64,000 bases of DNA, taken from assembly GCA_949297215.1 (NCBI GenBank), contig CASFRV010000008.1, positions 4,816 to 68,815 of the forward strand, given 5' to 3'. Position 1 is the first letter of the stretch. Every line of letters starts with the position of its first letter. This DNA is from an uncultured Bacteroidales bacterium (GTDB taxonomy: Bacteria; Bacteroidota; Bacteroidia; Bacteroidales; Bacteroidaceae). The notes below the pieces were generated by a model. That model had not been told where the DNA came from. It was given only the letters and a program-made list of their open reading frames with translations, and ran no database searches. Position numbers and translations under genes: made by a program. This document shows positions 34,445 through 43,279 of the stretch, piece by piece.

Positions 34445-35839
34445 ATGACATTAATCAAGTCGATCTCGGGATTTCGCGGCACCATCGGAGGTAAGCCGGG
34501 AGACACCCTCAATCCGCTCGACATCGTCAAGTCGGTGTCGGCATATGCCACCTTGCGCCACCGCGTGGAAAAGAGCTATACGCGCAAGATCGTCGTGGGC
34601 CGCGACGCCCGCATCTCGGGCGAGATGGTATCGCACGTGGTGTGCGGCACCCTGCTCGGCATGGGCTTCGACGTGCTCAACATCGGGCTGGCATCGACGC
34701 CCACGACGGAGCTCGCCGTGACGATGGAAAAAGCCTGCGGCGGCATCATCATCACCGCCAGCCACAACCCGCGCCAGTGGAACGCCTTGAAGTTCCTCAA
34801 CGAAAAGGGCGAGTTTCTGCCCCCCGAAGAGGCATCCGAAGTGGTGCGCCTGGCCAATAAGGGCGACTTCACGTATGCCGACGTGGACCACCTGGGCAAC
34901 TACACCAAGAACTTCTACTACGACCAGCGCCATATCGACCTGGTGAAGAACCTCGCCCTCGTCGACGTCGAGGCCATCCGCGCTGCCAACTTCCGCGTGG
35001 CCATCGACACGGTCAACTCGGTGGGCGGCGTCATCCTGCCCAAGCTGCTCGGCCAGCTCGGCGTGTCGAAGGTGACGGGCCTCTACACCGACCCCACGGG
35101 CGACTTCAGCCACAACCCCGAGCCGCTCGAGCAGAACCTCACCTCGCTCATGGACCTTATGCGCAAGGGCGAGCACGACATCGCCTTTGCCGTCGACCCC
35201 GACGTGGACCGTCTGGCCATCGTGTGCGAGGACGGGCGCATGTACGGCGAGGAGTACACGCTCGTCACCTGTGCCGACTACGTCTTGCAGCACACGCCGG
35301 GCAACACCGTGTCGAACCTGAGCTCCACCCGCGCCCTGCGCGACGTGACGGAGAAATATGGCTGCTCCTACACCCCCTCGGCCGTGGGCGAGGTCAACGT
35401 CGTCACGAAGATGAAGGAAACGGGTGCCGTCATCGGCGGCGAAGGCAACGGCGGCGTCATCTACCCGCAGGCTCACTACGGCCGCGACGCCCTGGTGGGC
35501 ATCGCCCTCATCCTCACCTACATGGCCAAGAAGAAGCTGAAGGCCAGCGAGCTTCGCGCCACCTATCCTCCTTACTTCATCGCCAAGAACCGCATCGACC
35601 TGACCCCCGGCACCGACATCTTTGCCATCCTGCAAAAGGTCAAGGAGGTGTATAAGAACGAGCACGTGACCGACATCGACGGCGTCAAGATCGACTTTGC
35701 CGACAAGTGGGTCCACCTGCGCAAGAGCAACACCGAACCCATCATACGCGTCTATTCCGAGGCCCACACCATGGCCGAGGCCGACGCTCTGGGCAAGCAG
35801 ATCATGGACATCGTCTACTCGATGACCGGCAGCAACTGA
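34445..35839 (+). CDS. glmM: Phosphoglucosamine mutase / phosphomannomutase
   Basis: A 464-residue alpha-D-phosphohexomutase. The phosphoserine loop TASHNP has Ser106; the metal loop DPDVDR is at 251-256; the sugar-binding loop GEGNGG is near 340; and the phosphate loop near the C-terminus is RKSNTEPIIRVYSE. Family members interconvert hexose-6- and hexose-1-phosphates for cell-wall or LPS precursors. The Bacteroidales proteins of this length are usually annotated phosphoglucosamine mutase, but phosphomannomutase is possible. It is monocistronic with a terminator after it. Confidence 0.9.
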   Translation: MTLIKSISGFRGTIGGKPGDTLNPLDIVKSVSAYATLRHRVEKSYTRKIVVGRDARISGEMVSHVVCGTLLGMGFDVLNIGLASTPTTELAVTMEKACGGIIITASHNPRQWNALKFLNEKGEFLPPEEASEVVRLANKGDFTYADVDHLGNYTKNFYYDQRHIDLVKNLALVDVEAIRAANFRVAIDTVNSVGGVILPKLLGQLGVSKVTGLYTDPTGDFSHNPEPLEQNLTSLMDLMRKGEHDIAFAVDPDVDRLAIVCEDGRMYGEEYTLVTCADYVLQHTPGNTVSNLSSTRALRDVTEKYGCSYTPSAVGEVNVVTKMKETGAVIGGEGNGGVIYPQAHYGRDALVGIALILTYMAKKKLKASELRATYPPYFIAKNRIDLTPGTDIFAILQKVKEVYKNEHVTDIDGVKIDFADKWVHLRKSNTEPIIRVYSEAHTMAEADALGKQIMDIVYSMTGSN

Positions 35840-35868
35840 CCGTGCGGCCCTCGGGCCGCCCCATACAT

Positions 35869-35910
35869 AAAGGGCCTGCGGAGAGCTCCCCTCCCCGCAG
35901 ACCCTTTTAC
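35869..35910 (+). terminator. Terminator of the phosphohexomutase gene
   Basis: Stem AAAGGG-CCTGCGG with CCGCAG-ACCCTTTT (about 35869-35881, 35895-35908), one internal mismatch, followed by a T-rich end. It sits 30 nt after the stop. Confidence 0.7.
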
Positions 35911-35943
35911 AGCATAATGAGCACGATATCCAAACAATAACCC

Positions 35944-37491
35944 ATGAAAAAAATGAACAAGACCACAGCCCTCCTCCTGATGGGCTCGGCCCTGCCGGCG
36001 GCCGTGGCAGCCCAGGGGCGCTACAACGTCGTCTACATCATGACGGACGACCACACGATGCAGATGATGAGCTGCTACGACAGCACGCTCGTTGAGACGC
36101 CCAACCTCGACCGCATCGCGCGCGACGGCGTCAAGTTTGTCAACAGCTATGTGGCCAACTCCCTTTCGGGCCCCAGCCGCGCCTGCATGCTTACGGGCAA
36201 GCACAGCCACAAGAACGGCTTCACGAACAACGAGCACGGCGTGTTCGACGGTTCGCAGCAGACCATGCCCAAGCTCATGCAGAAGGCCGGCTACCAGACG
36301 GCCATCATCGGCAAATGGCACCTCGTGAGCGACCCCACGGGCTTCGACTATTGGAACATCCTGCCGGCACAGGGCGACTACTACAACCCCACGTTCATCA
36401 ACATGGACAAGACGCAGACGCGCGAGAAGGGATATGTGACCAACATCGTCACCGACAAGAGCATCGACTGGATGGAGCACAAGCGCGACCGCTCGAAACC
36501 CTTCATCCTTTTCGTCCACCACAAAGCCTGCCACCGCGCATGGCTGCCCGAAATCAAGTATCTCCACGAATACGAGGACAAGACGTTCCCCGTGCCCGAG
36601 ACGTTCTACGACCACTATGAGGGACGCCCCGCCGCTGCCGCCCAGGAGATGAGCATCGACGAGGACATGGACATGGTCTACGACGTCAAGATGTACCGCC
36701 CCGGAGCCAAGACGCCCCTCACGCCCACGTATCTCTCCATGGTGGGCCGCCTCGACACCGAGGACCGCGCCGTCTACGACCATTTCTACGACAGCCTGAG
36801 CACCGACTTCTACGCCCGTAACCTCACGGGCAACGCCCTGGCCGAGTTTAAGTACCAGCGCTACATGCGCGACTACGCCAAAGTGCTCAAATCGCTCGAC
36901 GACAACGTGGGCCGCCTGCTCGACTATCTCGACGCCTCGGGCCTTTCCGACTCGACGCTCGTGGTCTACACCTCCGACCAGGGTTTCTACATGGGCGAGC
37001 ACGGATGGTTCGACAAGCGCTTCATGTATGAGGAGTCGCTCACGACGCCCCTCGTCATGCGCCTGCCCAAGGGCCTCGACGCCCGCGGAGAGATCAGCGA
37101 AATGGTGCAGAACATCGACTACGCCCCCACCTTCCTCGAACTGGCGGGCGCACCCATCCCCGACGACATCCAGGGCGAATCGCTCGTGCCCCTGCTCCGC
37201 GGCGAGCACCCGCGCAAGTGGCGCAAGTCGATCTACTACCACTTCTACGAATACCCCGCCGAGCACATGGTGAAGCGCCACTACGGCGTGCGCGACGAGC
37301 GCTATAAGCTCATCCACTTCTACAACGACATCGACGTGTGGGAGCTCTACGATTTGCAGAACGACCCGCACGAGCTCCACAACCTGTACGGGCAGCCCGG
37401 CACCGAGAAGGTCACCAAGCGCCTGCGCAAAGAGCTGCGCAAGTTGCAGGAGCAGTATGACGACCCCATCCGTCTGCAGCCCGGCATGTAG
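35944..37491 (+). CDS. Secreted sulfatase, Ser-type (S1 family, possibly S1_11)
   Basis: A 515-residue protein with a signal peptide ending near Ala22 (AVAAQ). The alkaline-phosphatase-like sulfatase fold is clear: metal-binding VYIMTDDHTMQ (two Asp), catalytic motif SGPSR at 75-79 with Ser75 in the formylglycine position, then GKHSH and GKWHL, and YTSDQGFYMGEHGWFDKRFMYE. A Ser rather than Cys at the key position means an anaerobic sulfatase-maturating enzyme (anSME) is needed for activation; none is encoded in the window. The pattern resembles N-acetylglucosamine-6-sulfatases that act on mucin or heparan glycans; that substrate is inferred. Confidence 0.9.
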   Translation: MKKMNKTTALLLMGSALPAAVAAQGRYNVVYIMTDDHTMQMMSCYDSTLVETPNLDRIARDGVKFVNSYVANSLSGPSRACMLTGKHSHKNGFTNNEHGVFDGSQQTMPKLMQKAGYQTAIIGKWHLVSDPTGFDYWNILPAQGDYYNPTFINMDKTQTREKGYVTNIVTDKSIDWMEHKRDRSKPFILFVHHKACHRAWLPEIKYLHEYEDKTFPVPETFYDHYEGRPAAAAQEMSIDEDMDMVYDVKMYRPGAKTPLTPTYLSMVGRLDTEDRAVYDHFYDSLSTDFYARNLTGNALAEFKYQRYMRDYAKVLKSLDDNVGRLLDYLDASGLSDSTLVVYTSDQGFYMGEHGWFDKRFMYEESLTTPLVMRLPKGLDARGEISEMVQNIDYAPTFLELAGAPIPDDIQGESLVPLLRGEHPRKWRKSIYYHFYEYPAEHMVKRHYGVRDERYKLIHFYNDIDVWELYDLQNDPHELHNLYGQPGTEKVTKRLRKELRKLQEQYDDPIRLQPGM

Positions 37492-38039
37492 CCGCGGCGC
37501 AGCCACAGCCTGAAACAAAGGCCGGCACGCAAGACGTTGTCTTTACGTGCCGGCCTTTGTTGTTTTCGTGGTAACGGCTTGTTTTTCAGTGGCTTACCAC
37601 CCTCCCCGTCGGGCGGTTGAGGCGCGTGGAGCAGCCTGCGCGCCAGCGAGCGGTCGTCGGTGTCGGGGCGGGCCGTGAGCCGTGCGGCAGCCGCCTGCGA
37701 CGTCCCCTCGGGCAGCCCCATCTTGCGGGCCGTCAGGCGGCAGTAGGCGCGGGCTCTCGCGTTCTTCTTGTCGTGATGCAGGGCAAAGCGCACCATCCTC
37801 ACCAAGTGGAGCGCCCGTTCCTCGGCCGCGGCGGGGTAGGCGTCGGCCACCCGGTCGGGAGCCTGGCTGACAACGTTGAGCAGGTCGGCGTCGAAGCGGT
37901 AGCGCGTCATGAGTTTTCTGAGAAAGGCGAGCTCGTCGGCGCCCAGCCCTTTGCCCGTCCATGCCAGCACGACGAAGTCGCGCACGCGGCACAGCCGTTC
38001 GCGGCGTTTACGTGAGAATAGGTCGTGAAGCCATTTCAT
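37347..38039 (-). CDS. TerB-like (tellurite-resistance-like) protein with doubtful 3' end
   Basis: A 230-residue frame starting at 38039 (WLHDLFSRKRRERL). Residues about 15-115 are a helical TerB-like domain: FLRKLMTRYRFDADLL, VRMVRFALHHDKKNARARAY, ARKMGLPEG. After residue about 150 the composition turns basic and the frame runs through the sulfatase terminator and 145 bp antisense into the sulfatase gene. A stop at 37586-37588 exists one frame over, so the real gene may end near there after a frameshift. Cytoplasmic, no signal peptide. The N-terminal part is well supported, the C-terminus is not. Confidence 0.6.
   Translation of the reverse strand: MKWLHDLFSRKRRERLCRVRDFVVLAWTGKGLGADELAFLRKLMTRYRFDADLLNVVSQAPDRVADAYPAAAEERALHLVRMVRFALHHDKKNARARAYCRLTARKMGLPEGTSQAAAARLTARPDTDDRSLARRLLHAPQPPDGEGGKPLKNKPLPRKQQRPARKDNVLRAGLCFRLWLRRGYMPGCRRMGSSYCSCNLRSSLRRRLVTFSVPGCPYRLWSSCGSFCKS
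37517..37566. terminator. Terminator of the sulfatase gene
   Basis: A 13-bp stem AAAGGCCGGCACG / CGTGCCGGCCTTT (37517-37529, 37546-37558), then GTTGTTTT. It starts 26 nt after the sulfatase stop. Confidence 0.85.
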
Positions 38040-38111
38040 ATTGCTAATCAAAGGTGCGCCCCATGGCTCGGGACGCGCTTTCTTATTCCTTTCCGTCGTG
38101 TGATAGTTTCG

Positions 38112-38119
38112 CAAATATA
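38112..38119 (-). promoter_or_regulatory. -7 element for the TerB-like gene
   Basis: TATATTTG on the minus strand, about 70 bp before the start. The -33 region is T-rich but not consensus. Confidence 0.5.
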
Positions 38120-38236
38120 AGACATTATTCCCGAAACGTGCGAAAGAGCGGACAAAATAATGACGTTTTCAGCAAAAGCCCCCGTCGCAGACGCAGCCCG
38201 CCGCCCCCGCCGCGTGCCGGGGCGCGCCACACAAAA

Positions 38237-38267
38237 CGTCGGGCCCGGCATCATGCCGGGCCCGACG
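38237..38267 (-). terminator. Terminator of tRNA-Arg
   Basis: Perfect 14-bp stem CGTCGGGCCCGGCA / TGCCGGGCCCGACG (38237-38250, 38254-38267), followed on the minus strand by TTTTGTG. It lies 5 nt after the tRNA. Confidence 0.85.
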
Positions 38268-38271
38268 CATG

Positions 38272-38345
38272 TGACCCCGTTGGGATTCAAACCCAAGACC
38301 TTCAGAACCGGAATCTGACGCTCTATTCAGCTAAGCTACGGGGCC
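38272..38345 (-). tRNA. tRNA-Arg (anticodon CCG)
   Basis: A 74-nt cloverleaf: acceptor GGCCCCG / CGGGGTC, D-arm with AGCTGAATAGAGC, anticodon stem TCAGA / TCTGA with loop TTCCGGT (anticodon CCG), T-arm with TTTGAATCC. No CCA is encoded. The anticodon reads CGG, a codon expected to be common in a high-GC genome. Confidence 0.93.
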
Positions 38346-38355
38346 GTTGTGGGTG

Positions 38356-38363
38356 CAAATTTA
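38356..38363 (-). promoter_or_regulatory. -7 element for tRNA-Arg
   Basis: TAAATTTG on the minus strand, 10 bp before the tRNA 5' end. The -33 is weak. Confidence 0.55.
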
Positions 38364-38488
38364 CACATTTCCGCCGGAAAACGACGCCCGCGGCCCTCTT
38401 TTTCGTCGGGGCGCGCAGCTTTTCTTTCCTACCGGCCGGGGCGGCGTGTAAAATCTGCGTATAAGTATGTTAAAATCGGGGGGGGTAA

Positions 38489-38518
38489 TTGTAGAGATAA
38501 TTTATTTTGTTAAGTTTG
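38489..38518 (+). promoter_or_regulatory. Promoter of the 1019-residue secreted protein
   Basis: TTG at 38489-38491, 19 bp, TAAGTTTG at 38511-38518. The leader is about 100 nt. Confidence 0.75.
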
Positions 38519-38625
38519 TTGCGGCAAAAAATAGCCGGACGCCAACGAAAAAACGACGCCCGGCGGGGCACCTGAGCGAAGGGGCCGGCCGAAAACAACA
38601 TTACCTAATTAAATTAATAACGACT

Positions 38626-41600
38626 ATGAGGAAAACTACCCTTTCTCGTACCTTGCTGCTGACAGCCGCGCTTGCGGTGGGAGGCAGTGCAGACATGTGG
38701 GCGCAGCAACCCACATACGATGCCAATGCGCCGGTCACGTCGATTGACGGGCTCACAAATGGCGATTACGTGCTCGACATTCATAACACATCTGGCGAGT
38801 CGACAGATTACGGTTTGGTGTATTATGATGCGAATACGCCGACCGACCGTCCTTTCAAGGCTCAGTTCAACTACGATTTCGAAGATGGCATCATCACCGA
38901 CGACAGCTACATCTGGACGCTCACGTGGAACGAAGATCATACGGCCTTTTCGCTTCAGAATAAGGACGGCGTGTATTTTTCAGTGAGAACGATGCAGACC
39001 AATTATGGTCGTGGCGATATGTTGGCCATTACTTCGGAAGACGAGATTGCGTGGTATGTGCCTGAGAATAGCGACGAAGAGAATCGTTTCTTCATGAAGC
39101 TCTACGGGCGCGTCGTGGCTGACGGAGCCGGTGAGGGTGTTGCAGGACAACCCCTTTACCTGATGACGAACAACCCGGGCGGATACAAGAATCTCAGCTA
39201 TTGGAACTCTACCACCCCCACCAATGCACAGGGAGCTGTGCGCATGCAGTTCCTGCCCGTGACGGGTAGCTTCAACTATGTGGACGTCACTTACGTTTAT
39301 CGCTTCAACGGGCAGCAAGTGGCTTCCGAAAAGTTCCAACTTGTGGAGGGAGAGAGCCTGCCGCCCGTGAGGACGCTTCCTGCTTACGTGACAGCCACGG
39401 CGCCCGAGGGTGTTGTCACCGCAGGCACCACACAATATATAATAGACTGCGTGCTGGCCGACAATTTCCCGTTTGTTGTTTCCGAAAGCTACGACAACGC
39501 CACGTGGTGTGCCGTTGGTTTGCATTCGGCGCCCTATTATCTCCACAACACGGAGGGAGCCGAGAGCATGACGCTCGGCCAGACGGAGCAGACCATCGAC
39601 GCGTCGAGCAACGACGCCTTTGCTGCTCAGCTTTGGTGCGTCACGGGCAACCCGTTCGACGGCTTCAAGCTCTACAACAGAGCCGCCGGTGCGGGCAAGA
39701 TCCTCTCGTCGGGCAACCCCGCCGGGGCTGACGGCACGACCTATCCCGTCCTGATGGACGAAAGCAGCCTGCCCGAGGGCAACAACACGACGTGGGACAT
39801 CCTGCCCAGCACGAACATCGCGGGCATCAACGGCTTCTACATCGCACGGCATGGCGAAGCCGCCAACAAGATGAACCTGCGCAGTGGCCGGCTGGCCTAT
39901 TGGACGGGCGGTGCCGACGCAGGCTCCACCTTCCGCGCCCTTGGCATGGACGACTTGTATGCGGCCAATCTCGATGTTTTCACGCGTGGCTATGTGGGCG
40001 CGCCGAGTGCCGACGTTCTTTCTGCCAATAGCGAGCTTATCAATGCCCTGGCCGGCGGCACAGGCACGCCCGAGCAGTATGTGGCATTGAGCCAAGCCCT
40101 CGATGCAGCCATGCAGGAGGGCAACACCGTGGCCCTCGACCCGTCGAAGCTCTACCGCATCCAGAACCTGGCCCGTAAGGCCAGCACGGGCAACACGAAC
40201 GACGTGGGCAACGGCGGCTTCCTCGAAGTGACGGACAAGACTGTTACGGAGTATACCGTCGACATGGCCGCCATCGACGGCGACCCCACGCGCGTCACGG
40301 CCCTTTGGCAGGTGCAGCCCATTGAGGGCGAGGACGGCCACTTCCGCCTCTACAACCCCAACGCGGGCGATTACGTGGGCAGCGTGGTTGAGAGCAGCTT
40401 CCTCACCACGGCCGAGACGGCCGATGCGGCCGGCAACATGTCGCTCGTGTCGCTTGGCCGGGCTCAGTATCGCTTGCGCAACGAGCAACGCAACGGCCCG
40501 CTGCATGCCTCCGGCCCCAATGCCAACAACCGTGCTGGCATCCAGATCTACTCCGGCGACCTGAACAGCCCGTCGGCCTGGTATATTATCCCCGCCGAGT
40601 CTGTCAGCCTGACCGTGGGCACGGCCGGCTACGCCACGCTCAACCTGCCGGTGGCCGTCAGCCTGCCCGAAGGCCTCACGGCCTACACTGCCACGGGCGA
40701 GGCCGAGGATGCCGTCACGCTCTCGGAGGTTGAGGGCAACACCCTGCCCGCAGGCTCGCCCGTCATCTTGGCAGGCGAGGCTGGCACGTACCCGCTCACG
40801 CTGCTGCCGCAGAACGCCGACGCAAGCCTCGATGCGGGCGGCCTGAGAGGCACAACGATGGCCGCAGCCGTGCCCGACGACGTGAATGCCTACATCCTGG
40901 CCATGAAAGAGGGCGACGCCACGGCCAAATTCTACCAGCTGGCCGAAAGCACCATAGAGGAAGTTCCTGCTTATTCCCGTTTGGTATGTGTTGCCACAGA
41001 TGTTCGTGCCAATCGTGTCGTGGAACTGCTCAATGAAGCGTCCACAGACATCATTGGCGTGGAAAATGGTGCACAGGTGAACCGTCTGTGGAGCAATGCC
41101 ACGGTGGATGAAAATGATCCCTACCAGCTTTGGGGCTTCGAGGCCGACCCTGCTGGGTCGGGCAAGTACGCCATGGTCTGCAAGGCCGTGCCCGCCGGCT
41201 CGGTCAACCCGACGCCTACGGCTGAAACTGCCGCCGGCCGCTGGGACTATGACGCCACAACGAAACACTACAACTTCACGCTGTCGGAAGTGAATGGGAA
41301 TTATACCATCAAGAGCGACCAAGTGACGAATAGCTGGTGGATGAATTTCGCAGGTAATGGACAAGGCTTCTCAATCAACCTGTATAGTGACCCTGCCAGC
41401 GGCTCCGCGGGCTATTTTAAGCCCGAAGTTGTTGAAACAAAGGAAGAGGTCGACAACACCCCGCGCGTCATCGCTGCCAACAAGGCCTACTACGTGAGCA
41501 ACGCGGCTGCCACCGCCGCCTTCACCCTGAGCTTCGGCGGAACGACCACGGGCATCGACGCCGTGGAGGCTGCCGACGGCGCTGAAAAGGCCACGATCTA

Positions 41601-41685
41601 TTACGACCTGTCGGGCCGTCGCGTGCTCTACCCGTCGAACGGCATCTTCGTCACGGCCGACGGACAGAAAGTGTTCATCAAATAA
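38626..41685 (+). CDS. Large secreted protein with ricin-like regions and C-terminal sorting-type tail
   Basis: A 1019-residue protein with a signal peptide ending near Ala26 (MWAQQ). It is made of repeated short beta-rich modules with aromatic/Asn motifs such as YRIQNLARKAS and FRLYNPNAGDYVGS, suggesting ricin-type beta-trefoil or related carbohydrate-binding units. A C-terminal region (about 650-740, SVTLTVGTAGYATLNLPVAV-like) is followed by a short tail YYDLSGRRVLYPSNGIFV ... GQKVFIK. This tail is the form common on Bacteroidales type IX secretion cargo. It is an exported, probably surface-bound protein; no enzymatic motif is visible. Its first 450 nt look less G/C-rich than its neighbours. 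A 58-residue gene follows by 28 nt. Confidence 0.8.
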   Translation: MRKTTLSRTLLLTAALAVGGSADMWAQQPTYDANAPVTSIDGLTNGDYVLDIHNTSGESTDYGLVYYDANTPTDRPFKAQFNYDFEDGIITDDSYIWTLTWNEDHTAFSLQNKDGVYFSVRTMQTNYGRGDMLAITSEDEIAWYVPENSDEENRFFMKLYGRVVADGAGEGVAGQPLYLMTNNPGGYKNLSYWNSTTPTNAQGAVRMQFLPVTGSFNYVDVTYVYRFNGQQVASEKFQLVEGESLPPVRTLPAYVTATAPEGVVTAGTTQYIIDCVLADNFPFVVSESYDNATWCAVGLHSAPYYLHNTEGAESMTLGQTEQTIDASSNDAFAAQLWCVTGNPFDGFKLYNRAAGAGKILSSGNPAGADGTTYPVLMDESSLPEGNNTTWDILPSTNIAGINGFYIARHGEAANKMNLRSGRLAYWTGGADAGSTFRALGMDDLYAANLDVFTRGYVGAPSADVLSANSELINALAGGTGTPEQYVALSQALDAAMQEGNTVALDPSKLYRIQNLARKASTGNTNDVGNGGFLEVTDKTVTEYTVDMAAIDGDPTRVTALWQVQPIEGEDGHFRLYNPNAGDYVGSVVESSFLTTAETADAAGNMSLVSLGRAQYRLRNEQRNGPLHASGPNANNRAGIQIYSGDLNSPSAWYIIPAESVSLTVGTAGYATLNLPVAVSLPEGLTAYTATGEAEDAVTLSEVEGNTLPAGSPVILAGEAGTYPLTLLPQNADASLDAGGLRGTTMAAAVPDDVNAYILAMKEGDATAKFYQLAESTIEEVPAYSRLVCVATDVRANRVVELLNEASTDIIGVENGAQVNRLWSNATVDENDPYQLWGFEADPAGSGKYAMVCKAVPAGSVNPTPTAETAAGRWDYDATTKHYNFTLSEVNGNYTIKSDQVTNSWWMNFAGNGQGFSINLYSDPASGSAGYFKPEVVETKEEVDNTPRVIAANKAYYVSNAAATAAFTLSFGGTTTGIDAVEAADGAEKATIYYDLSGRRVLYPSNGIFVTADGQKVFIK

Positions 41686-41713
41686 GATTTATCACGGATA
41701 AAAACATCAGAAC

Positions 41714-41890
41714 ATGAAAAGAAAATATCAATCGCCCGCCTGCGAAACTGTGGAGCTCTACGCCGAGTCGCCCCTGCTGACGCCCTCTCCCGGCGAAGTG
41801 CGCATCGAGAAAGGCGAAGGCACGGCCGAAGGCCTCGAATCGCTGACGCAGAAGAAGGGAGCTTGGAGCTCCGACAACTGGACCGAGTGA
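41714..41890 (+). CDS. Small protein, 58 residues, downstream of the secreted protein
   Basis: ATG at 41714, 58 residues, beginning MKRKYQSPACETVELYAESP, a form I recognise from small Bacteroidales proteins of unknown function that open with MK-KY-P and a short hydrophobic-acidic stretch. No signal peptide, and the C-terminal half is acidic and glycine-rich. It lies 28 nt after the large secreted protein and before the hairpin at 41917, consistent with a two-gene unit. It is short, so the call rests on spacing, start context and family resemblance. Confidence 0.65.
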   Translation: MKRKYQSPACETVELYAESPLLTPSPGEVRIEKGEGTAEGLESLTQKKGAWSSDNWTE

Positions 41891-41916
41891 TCGTCTGACG
41901 CGGCCGCGCGCCGCTC

Positions 41917-41977
41917 ACGCAACCAAGGCTTTGCCCCGGTCGTCCCCCAGCAGGGAGGCGGCCGGGGCAAGTTGCGT
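41917..41977 (+). terminator. Hairpin after the 58-residue gene
   Basis: Stem ACGCAAC / GTTGCGT outside and TTGCCCCGG / CCGGGGCAA inside (41917-41923 with 41971-41977, 41931-41939 with 41962-41970). It has no clean T-run; the promoter of asnA follows. Confidence 0.55.
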
Positions 41978-42083
41978 TCGGCCCGCGCCGGCATGGAGAC
42001 GACGTCCGCGGCCTTTTCTGCGCGCCGATATGAGCGTTTGTCTTGTTTTTAAGCCGAAAAGCAGCAAAAAGACAGTATTTTGC

Positions 42084-42114
42084 TTTGATTTTGAGCAAAT
42101 GAGTTGTATCTTTG
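42084..42114 (+). promoter_or_regulatory. Promoter of asnA
   Basis: TTTG at 42084-42087, 19 bp, TATCTTTG at 42107-42114. The ATG is at 42140, so the leader is about 20 nt. Confidence 0.8.
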
Positions 42115-42139
42115 CCGCATAAGTTTACATTTTGTACCG

Positions 42140-43177
42140 ATGAGCTATCTGATTATACCCAAGGATTATCGCCCGTTGCTCGGAGCTTACGAGACGGAGC
42201 AGGGCATAAAAGTGATCAAGGACTTCTTCCAGGACAACCTGGCCACGGGTCTCCACCTGCGCCGCGTGACCGGGCCCCTTTTCGTGCTGCGGGGGCTGGG
42301 CATCAACGACGATCTGAGCGGGAAGGAGCGGCCCGTGTCGTTCGGTATCGGCGACATGGGCGGGGCGCAGGCCGAGGTGGTGCATTCGCTGGCCAAATGG
42401 AAGCGCCTCACGCTGGCCGAGCAGCACGTGGAGCCTGGCTATGGCATCTACACCGACATGAACGCCATCCGGGCCGACGAGGAGCTGGGCAATCTCCATT
42501 CGCTCTATGTCGACCAATGGGACTGGGAGCGCGTCATCCGCCCCGAGGACCGCACGCTGGCCTTTTTGCAGCGCACCGTGCGCTGCATCTACGCCGCCAT
42601 GCTGCGCACGGAGTTTTTGGTGTGCGAGCGTTTCCCGCAGCTGCGCCCGCAGCTGCCCGAAGAGGTGACGTTCATCCACGCCGAAGAGCTGCGCCGGCGC
42701 TTCCCCGACCTCTCGCCCAAGGAGCGTGAGGACCGCATCGCCCGCGAGTGTGGCGCGGTGTTCATCGTGGGCATCGGCGGGCCGCTGGGCGACGGGCAGC
42801 CGCACGACCTGCGCGCCCCCGACTATGACGACTACTCCACCGTGGCCGAGAACGGCCTGCCCGGGCTCAACGGCGACCTGCTCGTGTGGAACGACGTGCT
42901 GGGCCGGGCCTTCGAGGTGTCGTCGATGGGCATCCGTGTGGACCGCGAGGCCCTGCTCCGCCAGCTGCGCGAGAGCGGCAAGGAGGAGCGCCTCGGGCTC
43001 TACTTCCACCGCCGCCTGGTCGAGGGCTCGCTGCCGCTTTCCGTGGGCGGTGGCATCGGGCAGTCGCGCCTGTGCATGCTCTATCTGCGCAAGGCCCACA
43101 TCGGCGAGATCCAGGCCAGCATCTGGCCCGAGGAGATGCGCCGCGAGTGTGCCGCGCTGGGCATCCCCCTCATCTGA
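42140..43177 (+). CDS. asnA: Aspartate--ammonia ligase AsnA
   Basis: A 345-residue cytoplasmic enzyme making asparagine from aspartate, ammonia and ATP. It is a class II aminoacyl-tRNA-synthetase-like fold of typical length (about 330-345). Readable motifs: GLHLRRVTGPLFV, SFGIGDMGGAQAEVVHSLAKW, WDWERVI and GGGIGQSRLCMLYL. The start at 42140 is preferred to 42104 because the promoter -7 element lies between them. It is monocistronic with a bidirectional terminator after it. Confidence 0.97.
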   Translation: MSYLIIPKDYRPLLGAYETEQGIKVIKDFFQDNLATGLHLRRVTGPLFVLRGLGINDDLSGKERPVSFGIGDMGGAQAEVVHSLAKWKRLTLAEQHVEPGYGIYTDMNAIRADEELGNLHSLYVDQWDWERVIRPEDRTLAFLQRTVRCIYAAMLRTEFLVCERFPQLRPQLPEEVTFIHAEELRRRFPDLSPKEREDRIARECGAVFIVGIGGPLGDGQPHDLRAPDYDDYSTVAENGLPGLNGDLLVWNDVLGRAFEVSSMGIRVDREALLRQLRESGKEERLGLYFHRRLVEGSLPLSVGGGIGQSRLCMLYLRKAHIGEIQASIWPEEMRRECAALGIPLI

Positions 43178-43199
43178 GCCCGCCCCCGGGCCACAAACG

Positions 43200-43244
43200 A
43201 GGCTCCCCGCACGTCCGTCAGGATGGGACGTGCGGGGAGCCTTT
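43200..43244. terminator. Bidirectional terminator between asnA and the BACON gene
   Basis: A 17-bp stem AGGCTCCCCGCACGTCC / GGACGTGCGGGGAGCCT (43200-43216, 43226-43242), followed by TTTG. It lies between convergent genes. Confidence 0.85.
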
Positions 43245-43279
43245 GCGTTGGGCCCGTGCCGCGGTGGCGGCAGGGCGGG

